A DNA stretch of 64,000 bases from Girardinichthys multiradiatus (lineage: Eukaryota; Chordata; Actinopteri; Cyprinodontiformes; Goodeidae). Below the pieces are notes generated by a model. The model was not told where the DNA came from, made no database searches, and saw only the letters and a program-made list of their open reading frames with translations. The translations under genes and the position numbers were made by a program. The stretch lies in the NCBI RefSeq assembly GCF_021462225.1, contig NC_061817.1, positions 3,842,751 to 3,906,750 on the forward strand, in the 5' to 3' direction. Shown here piece by piece: positions 11,094-21,730 of the stretch. Position 1 is the first letter of the stretch, and each line of letters starts with the position of its first letter.

Positions 11094-12690
11094 CAGGTCC
11101 TTCTCAAAATATTAGCATATTGTGATAAAGTTCATTATTTTCCATAATGTCATGATGAAAATTTAACATTCATATATTTTGCACTCTAAATGAAATATTT
11201 CAGGTATTTTATTGTCTTAATACGGATGATTTTGGCATACAGCTCATGAAAACCCGAAATTCCTATCTCACAAAATTAGCATATCATTAAAAGGGTCTCT
11301 AAACGAGCTATGAACCTAATCATCTGAATCAACGAGTTAACTCTAAACACCTGCAAAAGATTCCTGAGGCCTTTAAAACTCCCAGCCTGGTTCATCATTC
11401 AAAACCCCAATCATGGGTAAGACTGCCGACCTGACTGCTGTCCAGAAGGCCACTATTGACACCCTCAACAAGAGGGTAAGACAGAAATAAATTTCTGAAC
11501 GAATAGGCTGTTCCCAGAGTGCTGTATCAAGGCACCTCAGTGGGAAGTCTGTGGGAAGGAAAAGGTGTGGCAGAAAACGCTGCACAACGAGAAGAGGTGA
11601 CCGGACCCTGAGGAAGATTGTGGAGAACGGCTGATTCCAGACCTTGGGGGACCTGCGGAAGCAGTGGACTGAGTCTGGAGTAGAAACATCCAGAGCCACC
11701 GTGCACAGGCGTGTGCAGGAAATGGGCTACAGGTGCCACATTCCCCAGGTCAAGCCACTTTTGAACCAGAAACAGCGGCAGAAGCGTCTGACCTGGGCTA
11801 CAGAGAAGCAGCACAGGACTGTTGCTCAGTGGTCCAAAGTACTTTTTCGGATGAAAGCAAATTCTGCATGTCATTCGGAAATCAAGGTGCCAGAGTCTGG
11901 AGGAAGACTAAGGAGAAGGAAATGCCAAAATGCCAGAAGTCCAGTGTCAAGTACCCACAGTCAGTGATGGTCTGGGGTGCCATGTCAGCTGCTGGTGTTG
12001 GTCCACTGTGTTTTATCAAGGGCAGGGTCAATGCAGCTAGCTATCAGGAGATTTTGGAGCACTTCATGCTTCCATCTGCTGAAAAGCTTTATGGAGATGA
12101 AGATTTCATTTTTCAGCACGACCTGGCACCTGCTCACAGTGCCAAAACCACTGGTAAATGGTTTACTGACCATGGTATTACTGTGCTCAATTGGCCTGCC
12201 AACTCTCCTGACCTGAACCCCATAGAGAATCTGTGGGATATTGTGAAGAGAACGTTGAGAGACTCAAGACCCAACACTCTGGATGAGCTAAAGGCCGCTA
12301 TCGAAGCATCCTCGGCCTCCATAAGACCTCAGCAGTGCCACAGGCTGATTGCCTCCATGCCACGCCGCATTGAAGCAGTCATTTCTGCAAAAGGATTCCC
12401 GACCAAGTATTGAGTGCATAACTGTACATGATTATTTGAAGGTTGACGTTTTTTGTATTAAAAACACTTTTCTTTTATTGGTCGGATGAAATATGCTAAT
12501 TTTGTGAGATAGGAATTTTGGGTTTTCATGAGCTGTATGCCAAAATCATCCGTATTAAGACAATAAAAGACCTGAAATATTTCAGTTAGTGTGCAATGAA
12601 TCTAAAATATATGAATGTAAAATTTTCATCATGACATTATGGAAAATAATGAACTTTATCACAATATGCTAATATTTTGAGAAGGACCTG
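11094..12690 (+). mobile_element. Tc1-like transposon, third family (Tc1-D), long inverted repeats
   Basis: The ends CAGGTCCTTCTCAAAATATTAG and its inverse are flanked by TA (11092-11093 and 12691-12692). The terminal inverted repeats extend about 200 bp on each side (11094-11296 and about 12488-12690), much longer than in family 1. The element is 1.6 kb, with one transposase gene in the centre. Confidence 0.93.
11413..12413 (+). pseudogene. Tc1 transposase (Tc1-D), two stops and one frameshift
   Basis: From the ATG at 11413 the frame encodes a Tc1 transposase of about 334 codons ending KGFPTKY. It is interrupted by in-frame TAA at 11488 and TGA at 11632 and by loss of one T in the run near 11844, which shifts the frame at FSDESKF, the first catalytic Asp. 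The downstream frame (11733-12413) keeps FQHDLAPAHS (second Asp) and DLNPIENLWD (Glu). Upstream, the paired-like DNA-binding part is recognisable (CSQSAVSRHL). Confidence 0.92.
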
Positions 12691-12890
12691 TATAACAGTT
12701 CCTTATGTCCAAGTAAGGAGTGTTTCTGGTTATTCTCTTCTAGCAAGCTTGTTCTCCCCTATCTTTTTCACCCCCATCCGTTAATCCCTTGTCATTCACC
12801 AATGTATGACCTTGGACTCTCTATGCTTCACTCCCTAAGGACCTTGCACTTTCTATGCTTCACTCCCCTCTCCTCTATCTGCACATAGGT

Positions 12891-14076
12891 TACCGTATTT
12901 TCCGTACTATAAGGCGCACTTAAAAACCTTTAATTTTTTCAAAAAATGACAGTGCGCCTTGTAATCCGGAGCGCCTTATATATGGATCAATTGGTTAATT
13001 GGTTGATCCATACTGGTTGTACACGGCGCTCTGTCAAAATTTTTCAGTATGACTGGTAAACTACAAAGCCGCACCGCTTGCAGCATTACGGCTACCGTAG
13101 TCAGGGGAGTCGCCGAAGTAATAGCGGTAAACACCTGTACTGTGTTTGCTCCTAGTCCAACACCACTTGTGTCTGTATAACGTTTGAATGTACTGTTGCA
13201 GGAATTGCCTGAACTATATGTGATTAGAAGCTCAGTGTGTGGGGTGTATGTTTCGTGTGTGTGTATGGAAGATGTTGACATTACTCCTCCGGACAGAGGT
13301 GGTGCTGTGTGCTGCCGTAGCTGAGAATCAAGAGTGAAGGAGTGACGTCGGTATTATTGTGTGTGTGGGGTGGGTAGAGACGGCGACCGGAGCAGCGGTG
13401 TATGAGTCTGTAAGCCCTGTGTTTTTACGTGCTGCAAAGTCATTAAAAAGAACCCCGAATCTCGTCAACAACTCAGTGTTTTGATGCTGTTTCTTCATAC
13501 TCAACTCAGCAACGTATGAGTGAGGGAGTTAACCCTGAGGAAACTAGTAACTTCGGCCCTGGAGAAAGCGTCTCCCCTGTGTCATCAGACTACGGTCAGG
13601 GGACAGAAACAGGAAAGGTTAACAGTACTAATGTTTGATTTAGTGCATCAAACTGTTTCTTTTACGTGTTTACTGAATCAGGGAAAAGTTCCCTTTCACG
13701 TTTTAACTAACGTTTGATTTCAACTTCAACTTCATAGACTCCAATGCATTCCTAACTTGCGGTTGGCTCTATTCAATAGAATTCTATGTAGAGGAGACCT
13801 TACCATGAGAGTGAATGGAGTTATCAGAACGCTGGTTTGTAGTGTATTAATAAAGTTTGACTGACTGACTTATCTGTTTTGTTGACATTCTCTTTAGCAC
13901 AGCTCCATCTAGTGGATGCATAACGCAACCCCAGTCAAACGTTTGACTGCAGTAGCTTCTATTCTATGTGCCTTATAATCCGGTGCGCCCTATATATGAA
14001 AAAAGTTCTAAAATAGGCCATTCATTGAAGGTGCGCCTTATAATCCGGTGCGCCTTATAGTGCGGAAAATACGGTA
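12891..14076. mobile_element. MITE with TACCGTATTTTCCG termini
   Basis: The left end (CCGTATTTTCCGTACTATAAGG) and the right end are inverted copies over about 30 bp. TTATAATCCGGTGCGCC modules repeat subterminally (near 12960, 13975 and 14035). The element is 1.19 kb, is bounded by TA and encodes no transposase; frames inside are short and motif-free. This terminal sequence is widespread in fish genomes as a non-autonomous DNA transposon, but its superfamily cannot be fixed from the sequence alone. Confidence 0.8.
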
Positions 14077-14132
14077 CACACATAGATAGTTTATATTCTA
14101 CATTACACACATAGATAGTTTATATTCTACAA
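14077..14132. repeat. 29-bp tandem duplication next to the MITE
   Basis: ACACATAGATAGTTTATATT occurs twice with a 29-bp period directly right of the MITE end. It may be a small duplication made when the block inserted. The L2 3' UTR resumes right after it. Confidence 0.85.
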
Positions 14133-14828
14133 GCGATAGTGTACAGTCCCTGACGTTGACTTTGCAGCAATCCCTCATACTGAGCATGCATGTAGCGACA
14201 ATGGAGAGGAAAAACTCCCTTTCTAACAGGAAGAAACCTCCAGCAGAACCAGGCTCAGTGTGAGTGGCCATCTGCCATAACCGACTGGGGGTTTGAGAGA
14301 ACAGAGCAGAGCCACAAAGAGAACAAAGAAGCACTGATCCAGGAGTCCTTTCTATGGGAAGGAAAAGAAAAGGTTAATGGATGTAGCTCCTTTAGTCATT
14401 TCACCTAGGAAGAATGAACAGATAAACTCAGAGCACGTTTTCAAGGTTAGAGTCTGAAAGAGAGCACATAGAGTTAGTCACAGTAAAAGCTCAGTCAATT
14501 GCCATGTCTAGGAGAGAGAAAGGGTTAAACACGGAAAGACAGGGCCATGTGGATCATCGGTAGAGGGTGATCATTAAGTTATTGCCAGCAGAAGCTTGGA
14601 CGATGCCCCTCTCCAGAAAGGTGTCACAGGTAGACACAGTCAGGCCAGATGTAGGAAGAGAAAAGAGGGAGAACATAAAGTTAAAAACTGAAATAACAGC
14701 AAATAATGCAGAATTAGAAAGTATTGTGAGAATGTAGCGAAGAGGGTGAAAGTGGTCATTATGTCCTCCGGCAGCGTAAGCCTATAGCAGCATAACTACA
14801 GAGATAGCCCAGGATAACCTAAGCCACT

Positions 14829-16164
14829 CTAACTATAAGCTTTATCAAAAAGGAAAGTTTTAAGCCTAGCCTTAAAAGTAGACAGGGTGTCTGCCTCACG
14901 GACTAAAACTGGGAGCTGGTTCCACAGGAGAGGAGCCTGATAACTAAAGGATCTGCCTCCCATTCTACTTCTAGAGACTCTAGGAACCACCAGTAAACCT
15001 GCAGTCTGAGAACGAAGTGATCTGTTAGGAACATATGGAACCATCAGATCTCTGATGTATGATGGAGCTAGATCATTAAGGGCTTTATATGTGAGGAGGA
15101 GAATTTTAAATTCTATTCTGGATTTAACAGGGAGCCAATGAAGGGTAGCTAAATTAGGAGAAATATGATATCTCTTTTTAATTTTCATTGAAACTCTTGC
15201 TGCAGCATTTTGAATCAGCTGAAGGCTTTTAACTGCATTTTGTGGACGTCCTGATAGTAACGAATTACAATAGTCCAGCCTTGAAGTAACAAATTCATGG
15301 ACTAGTTTTTCAGCGTTACTCCTGGACAGGATATTTGTAATTTTGGCAATGTTCCGGAGATGAAAGAGGGAGACCCTAGAAACCTGTTTAATATGGAATT
15401 TAAATGACATGTCCTGGTCAAAAATAACACCAAGGTTTTTTACTTTATTATCGGAGGTCAATTTAATGCCATCCAGGTTAAGTGATTGATTAAGCAGTTT
15501 CTCTTTTAAATACTCCAGTCCAAAGACGACAACTTCTGTCTTGTCTGAATTTAGAAGCAGAAAATTTAAAGTAATCCAAGTTTTTATGTCTTCAAGACAT
15601 GCTTGTAGTCTATCTAACTGGTTGGGCTCATCAGGATTCATGGATAAGTAAAGCTGAGTGTCATCAGCGTAACAGTGAAAATGTATTCTATGCTGCCTGA
15701 TAATTTTACCTATTGGAAGCATATATATAGTAAAGAGAATTGGCCCAAGTACTGAACCCTGTGGTACTCCACAATTAACCCTAGAGTTGAAAGATGATTT
15801 ATCATTTACATGAACAAACTGGAATCTGTCAGACAGATACGATTTAAAACCAGCCTAGCACTGTTCCCCTGATCCATACAGCATATTCCAGCCTTTCTAA
15901 GAGAATATTGTGATCGACTGTATCAAATGCAGCACTGAGATCTAACAGGACAAGTACAGACACAAGTCCGTTATCTGAGGCCATAAGAATAACATTAGTG
16001 ACTTTCAGCAGAGCTGTTTCAGTGCTATGATGAGCTCTGAAGCCTGACAGAAACTCTTCGAACAGGTCATGGCTGTATAAGTGCTCACACATTTGATTAG
16101 CAACTATTTTCTCAAGAATTTTAGATAAGAATGGAAGATTGGATATAGGTAAGTAATTTTTCAA
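14829..16164 (-). pseudogene. L2-type LINE ORF2 fragment (reverse transcriptase to C-terminus)
   Basis: Two frames make up the C-terminal part of a LINE ORF2. 15844-16164 has the RT motifs LPISNLPFLSKILEK, GFRAHHSTETALL and LLDLSAAFDTVDH. 14829-15722 has the catalytic HCYADDTQLY, the thumb region LNSDKTEV and the C-terminal TFKARLKTFLFDKAYS. A gap of about 120 bp between them holds stops and a frameshift. The endonuclease and ORF1 are absent, which is the usual 5' truncation. The L2/CR1-group assignment comes from the LSAAFDTVDH and YADDTQLYLS style. Confidence 0.9.
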
Positions 16165-16179
16165 GTTGTCTCAATCAAG

Positions 16180-16514
16180 CGAAGGTTTCTTAAGTAAAGG
16201 TTTAATTACAACTACTGAGGAATGTTCTATTTCTCAGCTGGAAAACCAACTAGTGGAACCAGGAGACTGGGTGTTAATAAGGAGTGTAAAGAAGAAATAT
16301 TGGTACTCACCTAAGTGGGAGGGCCCATTTCAGGTATTACTAACCACTCCTACAGCAGTAAAAATAGCTGAACGGTCAACCTGGATTCACTTGACACATT
16401 GTAAAAAGGTCATTCGGTTGAAAACTCCGCCAGGGGAAGTGATTTACAGCCTGATAATAGGGTGGACCCAGACATCTAGAGGCTGGAGAGACGCGAAAGT
16501 CAGTGACGAAAATT
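16180..16514 (+). pseudogene. ERV1 integrase C-terminal domain
   Basis: After the L2 LINE the pol frame resumes and carries the SH3-like DNA-binding domain of a gamma-type integrase: PGDWVLIRSVKKKYW, WEGPFQVLLTTPTAVKI and TWIHLTHCKKV. It ends at a TAA at 16512-16514, 41 bp before the env ATG. This confirms that the LINE split integrase rather than marking the end of pol. Confidence 0.88.
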
Positions 16515-16555
16515 AAGACACTGGAACCACTTAGAGGAGTCAAATTTCAGCAAAA

Positions 16556-17813
16556 ATGACTCTTAGATGGATTAGCGATGCAGTTCATTGCTGGGTATTT
16601 ATACTTTTCCTCATATTGACTTTCTTATTTTTCTGGTACCTCTGGGAACCAGTCAAGATAAATCAAAATATAACAACACCTGTTATGAGCTATACTAAAC
16701 GAGTAGCGCTAAACCGAGGACGTCAAGATAATCTAATTATGTGTACTGAACTTACTCCTTATACTTATGATATTCAAGTGAGCGTGAAATCTAATACCAT
16801 AGCTGTGGTGTGGATCCCACTCATTAGCTTGACCAAACGAGGAAGGAAAGGACAGGATTATAGAAGTTATAAATGGTATTTCACTAATGACAGAAGAGAC
16901 ACCTTATGGTCCACGATGGTAGCTGATGAAGGAAATAATTGGACACCAAAGTGGGGCACCACTGCATATGCTAGTCATCAAAAGAAGTTGTTCAGACTCC
17001 ATAAAGGTGATAATGCAATCCAAGTAACCATTAACCTCACGCTATTTCCTCCCGACTATCCTTCATCAGGAGGAAAATGTTGGGGTTTTCTCCTGTGGGC
17101 CTGGGTTTCAAGGTCAGATCCAAACTTTGACCTTTTTGTTTGTGAAGTAAAAAGTGAAACAACTCTCTCCTCTACGACCACGGCAAAGAAAGTAAAAATT
17201 ACGCTAGGAAACTCAACCGCAGATGACTGGTTCCAGGTTATTACTGGAATATCAGGAACAAATAATAACTGGTTATTGATGGTAGAACAAGCAGCTAACA
17301 TGACTAAAAGAGATTGTGCTGTGTGTATGGGTCCCAGACCTTTGTTACAAGTAATCCCAGCTGTAATACCACAACCCTGTATGATGGAAGTGATGAATCA
17401 AACTAATCCTAATGAAACGTGTCAGTACTGGGATTCTGTTTTTCCTGTACCTAGAGCAGATAAAAGTAAACTGTTATTCCATAAACAGGTCACCACTGGA
17501 AACCACACATTTATAAATATGACAGAGAGAGGCAATAAATTGGGAAATCTCACTGCAGTATGGTGTACTACAACTGTAAAAGTAAATAAGTATTTTAAAC
17601 CAGTGAGGTTAACAGGTTGTTTGATCGATTACCTTCAAATGTAACGGGACTCTGTGCTCTAGTTACCTTATGGTTACCAGTTTCGGTATATCCTATGTCA
17701 GTAGATGGAGTAGCACATGGACTATCTAGTGTAATACCACATGACTGGCGTAATAGAAAGCGCAGAGCTGCAGCTTGGCAGACTGAGGGAGACCCTACGT
17801 ACATACAGGGGTT
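16556..17813 (+). pseudogene. env: ERV1 env surface subunit (SU)
   Basis: The frame starts at ATG 16556 with an N-terminal hydrophobic helix (WVFILFLILTFLFFWYLW) that would act as signal or anchor. It continues 362 codons with several Asn-X-Ser/Thr sites and the gamma-type SU CxxC motif (DCAVCMGP). A frameshift near 17617-17640 ends the frame. The other frame carries on to a basic RNRKRR stretch, the probable furin-type SU/TM cleavage site, and is cut by Tc1 copy C at 17816. Receptor use cannot be inferred. Confidence 0.85.
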
Positions 17814-17815
17814 GG

Positions 17816-19061
17816 ACAATGAAACTGAAACACCTGGTTTTAAACCACAATGATTTATTAGTATGGTGTAGGGCCTCCTTTTGCAGCCAATACAGCGTCA
17901 ATTCGTCTTGGGAATGACATATACAAGTCCTGCACAGTGGTCAGAGGGATTTTAAGCCATTCTTCTTGCAGGATAGTGGTCAGGTCACTACGTGATACTG
18001 GTGGAGGAAAACGTTTCCTGACTCGCTCCTCCAAAACACCCCAAAGTGGCTCAATAATATTTAGATCTGGTGACTGTGCAGGCCATGGGAGATGTTCAAC
18101 TTCACTTTCATGTTCATCAAACCAATCTTTCACCAGTCTTGCTGTGTGTATTGGTGCATTGTCATCCTGATACACGGCACCGCCTTCAGGATACAATGTT
18201 TGAACCATTGGATGCACATGGTCCTCAAGAATGGTTCGGTAGTCCTTGGCAGTGATGCGCCCATCTATCATAAGTATTGGGCCAAGGGAATGCCATGATA
18301 TGGCAGCCCAAACCATCACTGATCCACCCACATGCTTCACTCTGGGCATGCAACAGTCTGGGTGGTACGCTTCTTTGGGGCTTCTCCACACCGTAACTCT
18401 CCCGGATGTGGGGAAAACAGTAAAGGTGGACTCATCAGAGAACAATACATGTTTCACATTGTCCACAGCCCAAGATTTGCGCTCCTTGCACCATTGAAAC
18501 CGACGTCTGGCATTGGCATGAGTGACCAAAGGTTCTGCTGTACCAGCCCGGACGTGTATATTGACCCTGTGCAGCTCCTGACGGACAGTTCTGGTGGAAA
18601 CAGGAGAGTTGAGGTGCACTTTTAATTCTGCCGTGATTTGGGCAGCTGTGGTTTTATGTTTTTTGGATACAATCCGGGTTAGCACCCGAACATCCCTTTC
18701 AGACAGCTTCCTCTTACGTCCACAGTTAATCCTGTTGGATGTGGTTGGTCCTTCTTGGTGGTATGCTGACCGTGGCTCTTGATACATCACAAAGACTTGC
18801 TGTCTTGGTCACAGATGCGCCAGCAAGACGTGCACCAACAATTTGTCCTCTTTTGAACTCTGGTATGTCACCCAAAATGTTGTGTGCATTTCTATATTTT
18901 GAGCAAAACTGTGCTCTTATCCTGCTAATTGAACCTTCAAACTCTGCTCTTACTGGTGCAATGTGCAATCAATGAAGACTGGCTACCAGGCTGTTCCAAT
19001 TTAGCCATGAAACCTCCCACACTAAAATGACAGGTATTTCAGTTTCATTGTCCAACCCCTG
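17816..19061 (-). mobile_element. Tc1-like transposon, family 1, copy C
   Basis: The family 1 terminal repeats at both ends are flanked by TA (17814-17815 and 19062-19063). It is inserted in ERV1 env just after the SU/TM cleavage motif; retroviral env sequence continues on both sides. Confidence 0.93.
17858..18869 (-). pseudogene. Tc1 transposase (family 1, copy C), start lost and frameshifted
   Basis: All three catalytic motifs are present (LFSDESTF, VYQDDNAP, NIIEPLWG) in the 17858-18790 frame. The initiating ATG seen in copies A and B is TTG here (at about 18869). A 14-bp deletion near 18772 removes part of the helix-turn-helix region and shifts the frame. Each family 1 copy in this window was therefore disabled by a different mutation. 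Confidence 0.9.
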
Positions 19062-19063
19062 TA

Positions 19064-19746
19064 GATCCTATAGGTGTACTTGAGGAGTGCCTGATGAATA
19101 TAAATTAGCTGATTAATTAGCTGCAGGATTTGAATCAAGTATCTGTTGGTTGTGTACAATGAACAAAAACTTAGACAGGATCAGCTATATCCACTACAAT
19201 GTTCAAAAACTAGGAAATTAGACACAAAGCAGGTTTGAAGCTGTCCATGACCAATTGGCTTCAACTTCCCTGATGGCATTCCAGAACAGAATTGCTCTGG
19301 ACATGTTAGCTGAAAAAGGAGGAGTTTGTGCAATTTTTGGAGAATAATGCTGCACATTCATACCTAATAACACTGCTGCACCAAACACCAAAGCCGTAGA
19401 AGGTTTGAGATCTCTAAATGGCAAAATGAAGGAGCATTCTGGAGTAGACACCCCAATGTGGGACTCCTGGCTGGATGTGTTTGGGAAGTATAAAGTTTTA
19501 GTATCATCAGTAATAATTTCCTTTGCAGTGTTTGCTGCAATTTTGACATTGTGTGGATGTTGTTGTATTCCCTGTCTTCGTTCTCTTCTTAACCGTCTCA
19601 TCACCACAGCTATTTCTCCTATGGAAGATAGAGTTACCCAGCTCTATCCGTTACTTAAACATCAGGATGATGAGGATGCCGAAGATCCAAATGACCAGTT
19701 TTCTGACCTATACCCAGATCCATCTCTATATGATTTTGTGGTATAA
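19064..19746 (+). pseudogene. env: ERV1 env transmembrane subunit (TM)
   Basis: The first 200 bp after Tc1 contain several stops. From about 19250 the frame shows the conserved gamma-type TM ectodomain ending in a CX6CC-type motif; a TAA lies inside the six-residue spacer (about 19347). Downstream is a membrane anchor (VSSVIISFAVFAAILTL), a Cys-rich juxtamembrane segment CGCCCIPC and an acidic cytoplasmic tail ending at 19746. The layout matches the ERV2 TM at 37313-38127. Confidence 0.87.
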
Positions 19747-19878
19747 ATGTCAGTAAGTGCCTCTGAGTGTAATTATATTTGTGCTCATGAAAAATGATCT
19801 TACAGTTAAAAATCCAAAAGAAGTGGCTGTTTAAGTGATATGAGAATATGAGCAAATATAAGATAAACAGGGGGGAAA

Positions 19879-20396
19879 TGTTCGAATAATTGTATATAGA
19901 TTTATCTTATATTTCCTCGTCTTTATTAACTTTAGTATTAGACCTTTATAACCTTTCATGTTGTATGTGTAAGTAAACATGTGATGAGTTGTTTGCAGGC
20001 AAGGAGGAAAGGTGGAATCGGGATGATGCAGTCACGGTTGAGGACATCATAAAGATGAAGGCTGATTGTGCTGAACAAAGAGTGCACATATCTTAAGATT
20101 TTGGAGACTGTGCTAGTGTGTTTGTACAAGATAATGGGGTACATGATCTATGTCACGTTGGTGCTGTTGTTCCCCACCCTTTAAGAGCAGCAACGTTTAT
20201 GTAACTAGGGACCACCCTGAAGATAATAAAAAGAGGATGTCGGAGAGACGGTTTTCAGAGCAGTAGGAGATTTGTAACTGAAAGCACATCTCTGTCTGTT
20301 CTCCTCGCAGCGAGTAAAAACTAATTCTCTTGTCTTTCTCTTCTTTTTGTGATGTTATAAATATTTTAGGTTAATTGAACCTGACAAAAATGCTTC
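19879..20396 (+). repeat. ERV1 3' LTR
   Basis: The LTR starts TGTTCGAATAATTG right after the polypurine tract AGGGGGGAAA and probably ends ...CCTGACA at about 20396. A TATA-like AATAATAAAAAG lies near 20222-20233. No matching 5' LTR was found upstream, so the provirus is truncated or rearranged at its 5' end. The 350 bp after the LTR (to 20744) contain nothing recognisable. Confidence 0.75.
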
Positions 20397-20744
20397 AGAA
20401 ACGTTTCTAGTGAGATTTTGAGGAAACAAAAGAAGAATATAAGACGTGTGGGAAAGTTGCCTGACTGTAGTGGTGTGATTCCTGGAAGAAGTTGGTCCGG
20501 CCTTTTGAGAATATTATATTCAACGGATAGAAAGGTTTTGTATTCCTTTATTGCATTCTAGGAAAGATAGCTTTCCCTCACATGCAATATAAAAGCTACC
20601 TCCTGGAGTGAGGCACGAATACTCGGCTAAGGTTTAAACGGGTCCTGGGCTCTCCTAAAGAGCTCGAAAGAGCTGCCGATGGGGGGTCTTGAGTTTTGAT
20701 ACCTCTCCTGATTTTTCCTGAAAAAAAGTCGAAAAGCCGCTGGC

Positions 20745-21440
20745 TCCCTTTTTTACGGAGCCGCGAGGGGACATGGGGGGATTTGTTTTTTGTTGTGTCC
20801 CCACGCAATACTTTTGCGTTCGCTCGCAAAAGTTGTTAATCACCTTGAGAAAGCCGTGCATTTTGGAACAGCAGCACATATGACAAACTACTCACAAAAC
20901 AAACTGCACTGATATGGCATTGGTATGATTTATTTGTCATATGCAGGTTAACACGCAGTCAACAATGCGATTAAATGCTTAGGATAAGAAGAACCATTCA
21001 AATCACTATAAAAACAAAAGCACTAATGGCGTCCAAAAAAAAGTACACACCATGCAGCAGCAATAAGGAAATTAAGTGTCACAGATGTGGTTTCGTGCAG
21101 TATTAGCTATTGTCCAGAGTTCAGTAGTTTGACAGCTTGTGGATTATAACTGTCTTTAAGTTTGATTGAAGATTCTTTTATTTAAGGGCGATTTCAAAAT
21201 AAAACTCAATAAATCTCAAAAACGGGTGTAGTGTTTGTTCCATTTTTTGCAGTTATCTGGTTTGGAAACTATCCCACAAAGTACTGTGAGATAACCCAAA
21301 GACGCGTGAGAACGCAAAAAGTATTGCGTGGGAACGCAAAAAGTATTGTGAGCGAACGCAAAAGTATTGCGAGCGAACGCAAGAGTATTGTGTGGGGACG
21401 CAAAAGAAAAAAATTCCCCCATGTCCCCTTGCGGGCTCCG
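20745..21440. mobile_element. MITE with long inverted repeats and subterminal 20-bp repeats
   Basis: The left end (TACGGAGCCGCGAGGGGACATG) is inverted at about 21405-21440 (CATGTCCCCTTGCGGGCTCCGTA). Inside the ends are repeated units built on AACGCAAAAAGTATTG (at least five on the right, two or three on the left). The centre is AT-rich and non-coding. Size is about 0.7 kb. Long inverted repeats plus subterminal repeats suggest a non-autonomous cut-and-paste transposon; the superfamily is undetermined. Confidence 0.75.
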
Positions 21441-21683
21441 TACTTTTTTAAATAAACAGCTGTGTAAATATAAAAGTGTTATATCAACTGACCAGTGTAA
21501 ATGTGTGTGAGTCAATAACAATGAGCTAGCAGACGTAGCAGACTTTGATTGCTAGATGCTAAACTAACAGACGCTAACTCACTGAATAAACACTACTGTG
21601 AATAAGTTTGGTGTCTGAGCGATAAAGAAATAAGCTCTCATTTGGACCAGATAACGGTGCTGTACCGCCTGGTTGGCCAGAGT

Positions 21684-21689
21684 GTATGA

Positions 21690-21728
<39 letters not shown>
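21684..21728. repeat. (GT)n microsatellite
   Basis: About 22 GT units form a simple repeat, which explains the His-Thr run in the antisense frame at this place. Confidence 0.95.

Positions 21729-21730
<2 letters not shown>

Larger units (their letters stand above)
10800..12890. other. Foreign block inside the L2 LINE, carrying Tc1-D
   Basis: The L2 tail is interrupted from about 10800 to 14132. The parts outside Tc1-D (10800-11093 and 12691-12890) are non-coding and join across the Tc1 insertion. They contain TTTGGCACCCCAAAGG near 10868 and pyrimidine-rich tracts, and could be a solo LTR or MITE remnant. The family was not identified. Confidence 0.4.
9311..16178 (-). mobile_element. L2-clade LINE, 5'-truncated, with nested insertions
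   Basis: On the minus strand the element runs from an RT fragment (14829-16164) through a 3' UTR (14133-14820) to a 3' tail at 9311-9389. The tail motif (TTATTTATATCGCGCCAATTCACAAC) and the AGGAAGAAACCTCCAGCAGAACCAGG block are well-known parts of one fish dispersed repeat. They are now separated by Tc1 copy B (9392-10639) and a foreign block (about 10800-14132). The fragment at 10642-10800 is the continuation of the tail. The LINE sits between the integrase core and integrase C-terminal parts of ERV1, so it inserted into pol. Confidence 0.85.
6795..20396 (+). mobile_element. Endogenous retrovirus ERV1 (gamma-type), split by nested insertions
   Basis: In order on the plus strand: RT (6.8-7.9 kb), integrase (8.33-9.3 kb and 16.18-16.51 kb), env SU (16.56-17.81 kb), env TM (19.06-19.75 kb), a polypurine tract AGGGGGGAAA at about 19869-19878 and an LTR at 19879. 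The gamma-like assignment rests on the RT and integrase style, an SU CxxC motif, a basic SU/TM cleavage motif and a CX6CC-type TM motif. gag, protease and a 5' LTR are not recognisable. The L2 LINE (9311-16178) interrupts integrase and Tc1 copy C (17816-19061) interrupts env. Multiple stops and frameshifts make it defective. Confidence 0.85.
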
